Assembly: GCF_020524885.1 (NCBI RefSeq)
Contig: NZ_JAIVKJ010000002.1
Location: forward strand, 1-64,000
Length of the DNA stretch: 64,000 bases
Source of the DNA: Microbulbifer elongatus
GTDB taxonomy: Bacteria; Pseudomonadota; Gammaproteobacteria; Pseudomonadales; Cellvibrionaceae
Reading direction: 5' to 3'
Shown: positions 62,686 through 64,000 of the stretch, one piece after another
How positions within the stretch are numbered: the first letter of the stretch is position 1
How the letters are laid out: the number at the start of each line of letters is the position of its first letter
Program-made: the position numbers and the translations under genes
Notes under the pieces: model-generated
Told to the model about the DNA's origin: nothing
The model's input: only the letters and a program-made list of their open reading frames with translations
Database searches by the model: none

Positions 62686-63462
62686 TCATTTCTCAACAAA
62701 GGCCCGCTCAATTACGTATTCGTGTGGAACACCGGCGCGGGTTTCCTTGAAGCCCCAATTATCGAGAATCTTGGTTAGGTCCTTGAGCATGGCGGGGGAC
62801 CCGCACAGCATAAAGCGGTCTTCTTCCACATTCGGCTCGGGTAGTTCTAGATCGCTGAATATCTTGCCCGACAGCATCAAGTCCGTCAGGCGGCCATTAT
62901 TCCGATAAGGCTCGCGCGTTACGGTGGGGTAGTACAGCAAGCCCTGCTTTACCATCTCACCAAAATATTCGTGTGCCGGGAGTTCGGTCTCGATGTATTC
63001 CTGATAGGCCAGTTCTGACTTGAATCGCACACCGTGGGTCAAGATCACCTGATCGAAGCGTTCGTAGACGTCCGGATCTTTGATAATGCTCATAAAAGGT
63101 GCCAGACCGGTGCCTGTCGACAATAACCACAGGCGTTTGCCAGGCAGCAGATGATCCGCGACCAAGGTGCCCGTAGGCTTGCGGCTGACAAAGATCTCGT
63201 CGCCTGGCTTGATCTTCTGCAATTGGGAGGTCAAGGGGCCATCGGGGACCTTGATACTGAAGAACTCTAGTTCGTCCTCGTAGTTGGCGCTGGCAATAGA
63301 GTAAGCACGCAGCAGCGGGCGGCCGTTAGGCTGCTCCAGGCCGATCATGGTGAAGTGGCCATTTTCGAAGCGAAAGCCGGGATCGCGGCTGGTCTTGAAG
63401 CTGAACAGGGTGTCGTTCCAGTGATGGACCTCGAGCACCGTTTCTTTATTCAAATTTGACAT
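62686..63462 (-). CDS. fpr: Ferredoxin--NADP(+) reductase (258 aa)
   Basis: A bacterial-type FNR that moves electrons between NADPH and ferredoxin or flavodoxin. FAD-binding RAYSIAS (about 52-58), NADP loop STGTGLAPFMSI (about 113-124) and the C-terminal aromatic VIERAFVEK ending are all present. The ATG at 63462 gives the standard length of about 258 residues; a longer frame from 63558 adds 32 unmatched residues. It is divergent from a LysR regulator gene; in pseudomonads this pair is fprA-finR, in which the regulator activates fpr under superoxide. Confidence 0.95.
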   Translation of the reverse strand: MSNLNKETVLEVHHWNDTLFSFKTSRDPGFRFENGHFTMIGLEQPNGRPLLRAYSIASANYEDELEFFSIKVPDGPLTSQLQKIKPGDEIFVSRKPTGTLVADHLLPGKRLWLLSTGTGLAPFMSIIKDPDVYERFDQVILTHGVRFKSELAYQEYIETELPAHEYFGEMVKQGLLYYPTVTREPYRNNGRLTDLMLSGKIFSDLELPEPNVEEDRFMLCGSPAMLKDLTKILDNWGFKETRAGVPHEYVIERAFVEK

Positions 63463-63575
63463 AACAAAATAAGAAATTATTCCAGAGTTCTTTGCTGCAG
63501 GAAGTTTAACGCTGACGCATCTATTGGCAAAATGGGATATTTCGATATTCTTTATCAATTTTTTGGATAGTTGTC

Positions 63576-64000
63576 ATGCGCTATACCCTGCGGCAGTTGG
63601 AGGTATTCCTCGCCTGCGCCCACCACCAGAACGTGAGCCGCGCGGCCGAGAGCCTGAATATGTCGCAGTCCGCAGCCTCCACAGCGCTGAAGGAGTTCGA
63701 GCAGCAGTTCGACCTGCGCCTGTTCGAGCGCACCGGTAAACGGTTGCGGCTGAACGAACTGGGGCGGCAGCTCTGGCCAAGGGCGGAGGAACTACTGGAA
63801 CGGGCTCGCGAGCTGGAATCCACGCTGCTGGTACACAGCGACCTGGGGCGACTGAAGATCGGCGCTACGCTGACCATTGGCAACTATATGGCGGCGGGGA
63901 TCATGGCCCGCTATATGGAGGAACAACCGGGGGCACGGGTCGAGCTGGAAGTGGCAAATACCGCGGCCATCGCCCAGGGGGTGCTCAATTTCGAATTGGA
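63576..64000 (+). CDS. finR: LysR-family regulator, probably FinR (N-terminal 141 codons; cut by the window edge)
   Basis: The LysR helix-turn-helix is complete (RYTLRQLEVFLACAHHQNVSRAAESLN is the start of the domain, quoted here only in part: LRQLEVFLACAHHQNVSRAA), followed by the dimerisation helix (AEELLERARELEST) and the beginning of the inducer-binding domain (LKIGATLTIGNYM). The 113-bp gap to the divergent fpr gene is the usual site for binding by LysR activators. The symbol is inferred from the finR-fpr arrangement of pseudomonads. Confidence 0.82.
   Translation, partial: MRYTLRQLEVFLACAHHQNVSRAAESLNMSQSAASTALKEFEQQFDLRLFERTGKRLRLNELGRQLWPRAEELLERARELESTLLVHSDLGRLKIGATLTIGNYMAAGIMARYMEEQPGARVELEVANTAAIAQGVLNFEL

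Overview
The window looks like about 64 kb of chromosome from a marine gammaproteobacterium, probably near Microbulbifer and relatives. That placement is inferred from the gene mix and the feel of the proteins (homogentisate-type tyrosine catabolism, divergent fpr/finR pair, KatG, FAN1-helicase pair, sulfated-polysaccharide-type cluster); no marker gene in the window settles it. No rRNA, complete tRNA or CRISPR array was found.

Region 1 (1 to about 13,280) is a mobile island built almost wholly from recombination genes. At the left edge is the end of an IS3-family element. Next to it is the start of an integron read leftward: attC (122-266), one complete 591-bp gene cassette (128-718), the attI side (719 onward) and an integron integrase gene intI (1033-2025). 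Then come a phage-type control and integration module (XRE repressor, operator, excisionase, integrase), a PPP-family phosphatase, a three-gene operon encoding two very large tyrosine recombinases plus an unknown protein (5090-10719), an orphan Xre/MbcA/ParS-type antitoxin, a decayed gene and a zinc-ribbon protein. The island ends at a 45-nt 3' fragment of a tRNA-Arg(CCG) gene (13236-13280) followed by a tRNA-style terminator. This is the expected right attachment site of an island integrated in that tRNA; the intact tRNA should lie left of the window.

Region 2 (13.3-35.2 kb) is ordinary backbone: YHS and GFA proteins, an AraC regulator with a neighbouring NADP-dependent oxidoreductase and a clear two-half-site operator between them, katG, mtgA, a CAP-domain protein, a VAT1-like oxidoreductase, a DNA-repair run (FAN1 nuclease, Cas4-like-nuclease/XPD helicase fusion, CLCA_X protein), a DUF885 peptidase, an SDR, an outer-membrane SphA-like protein, a nitrilase-family amidase, and a tyrosine-degradation operon (hppD, VOC protein, FAH-family hydrolase).

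Region 3 (35.3-62.1 kb) is an exopolysaccharide locus. The right-pointing half (40.1-51.0 kb) has the priming glycosyltransferase, an outer-membrane beta-barrel, a short OPX/Wza-like protein, a Wzc-type tyrosine autokinase, a PHP-type phosphatase, a G8-domain lipoprotein and a Wzx flippase. The left-pointing half (62.1-53.1 kb) has two sulfotransferases, four glycosyltransferases, a WecG/TagA enzyme and a Wzy-like polymerase. Between the halves lie a broken IS3-family copy and the remains of an adenylation-domain gene. A second G8-domain lipoprotein gene lies just outside (35.4-38.2 kb). Together the genes predict a Wzx/Wzy-made, sulfated polysaccharide exported through a composite OPX/beta-barrel channel and handled outside the cell by two large G8 lipoproteins.

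The right edge (62.7-64.0 kb) holds fpr (ferredoxin-NADP reductase) and the start of a divergent LysR regulator, probably finR.

The most interesting elements are the integron whose first cassette can be delimited base by base, the recombinase trio, the tRNA-Arg attachment site, and the paired G8 lipoproteins in a sulfated-polysaccharide locus.
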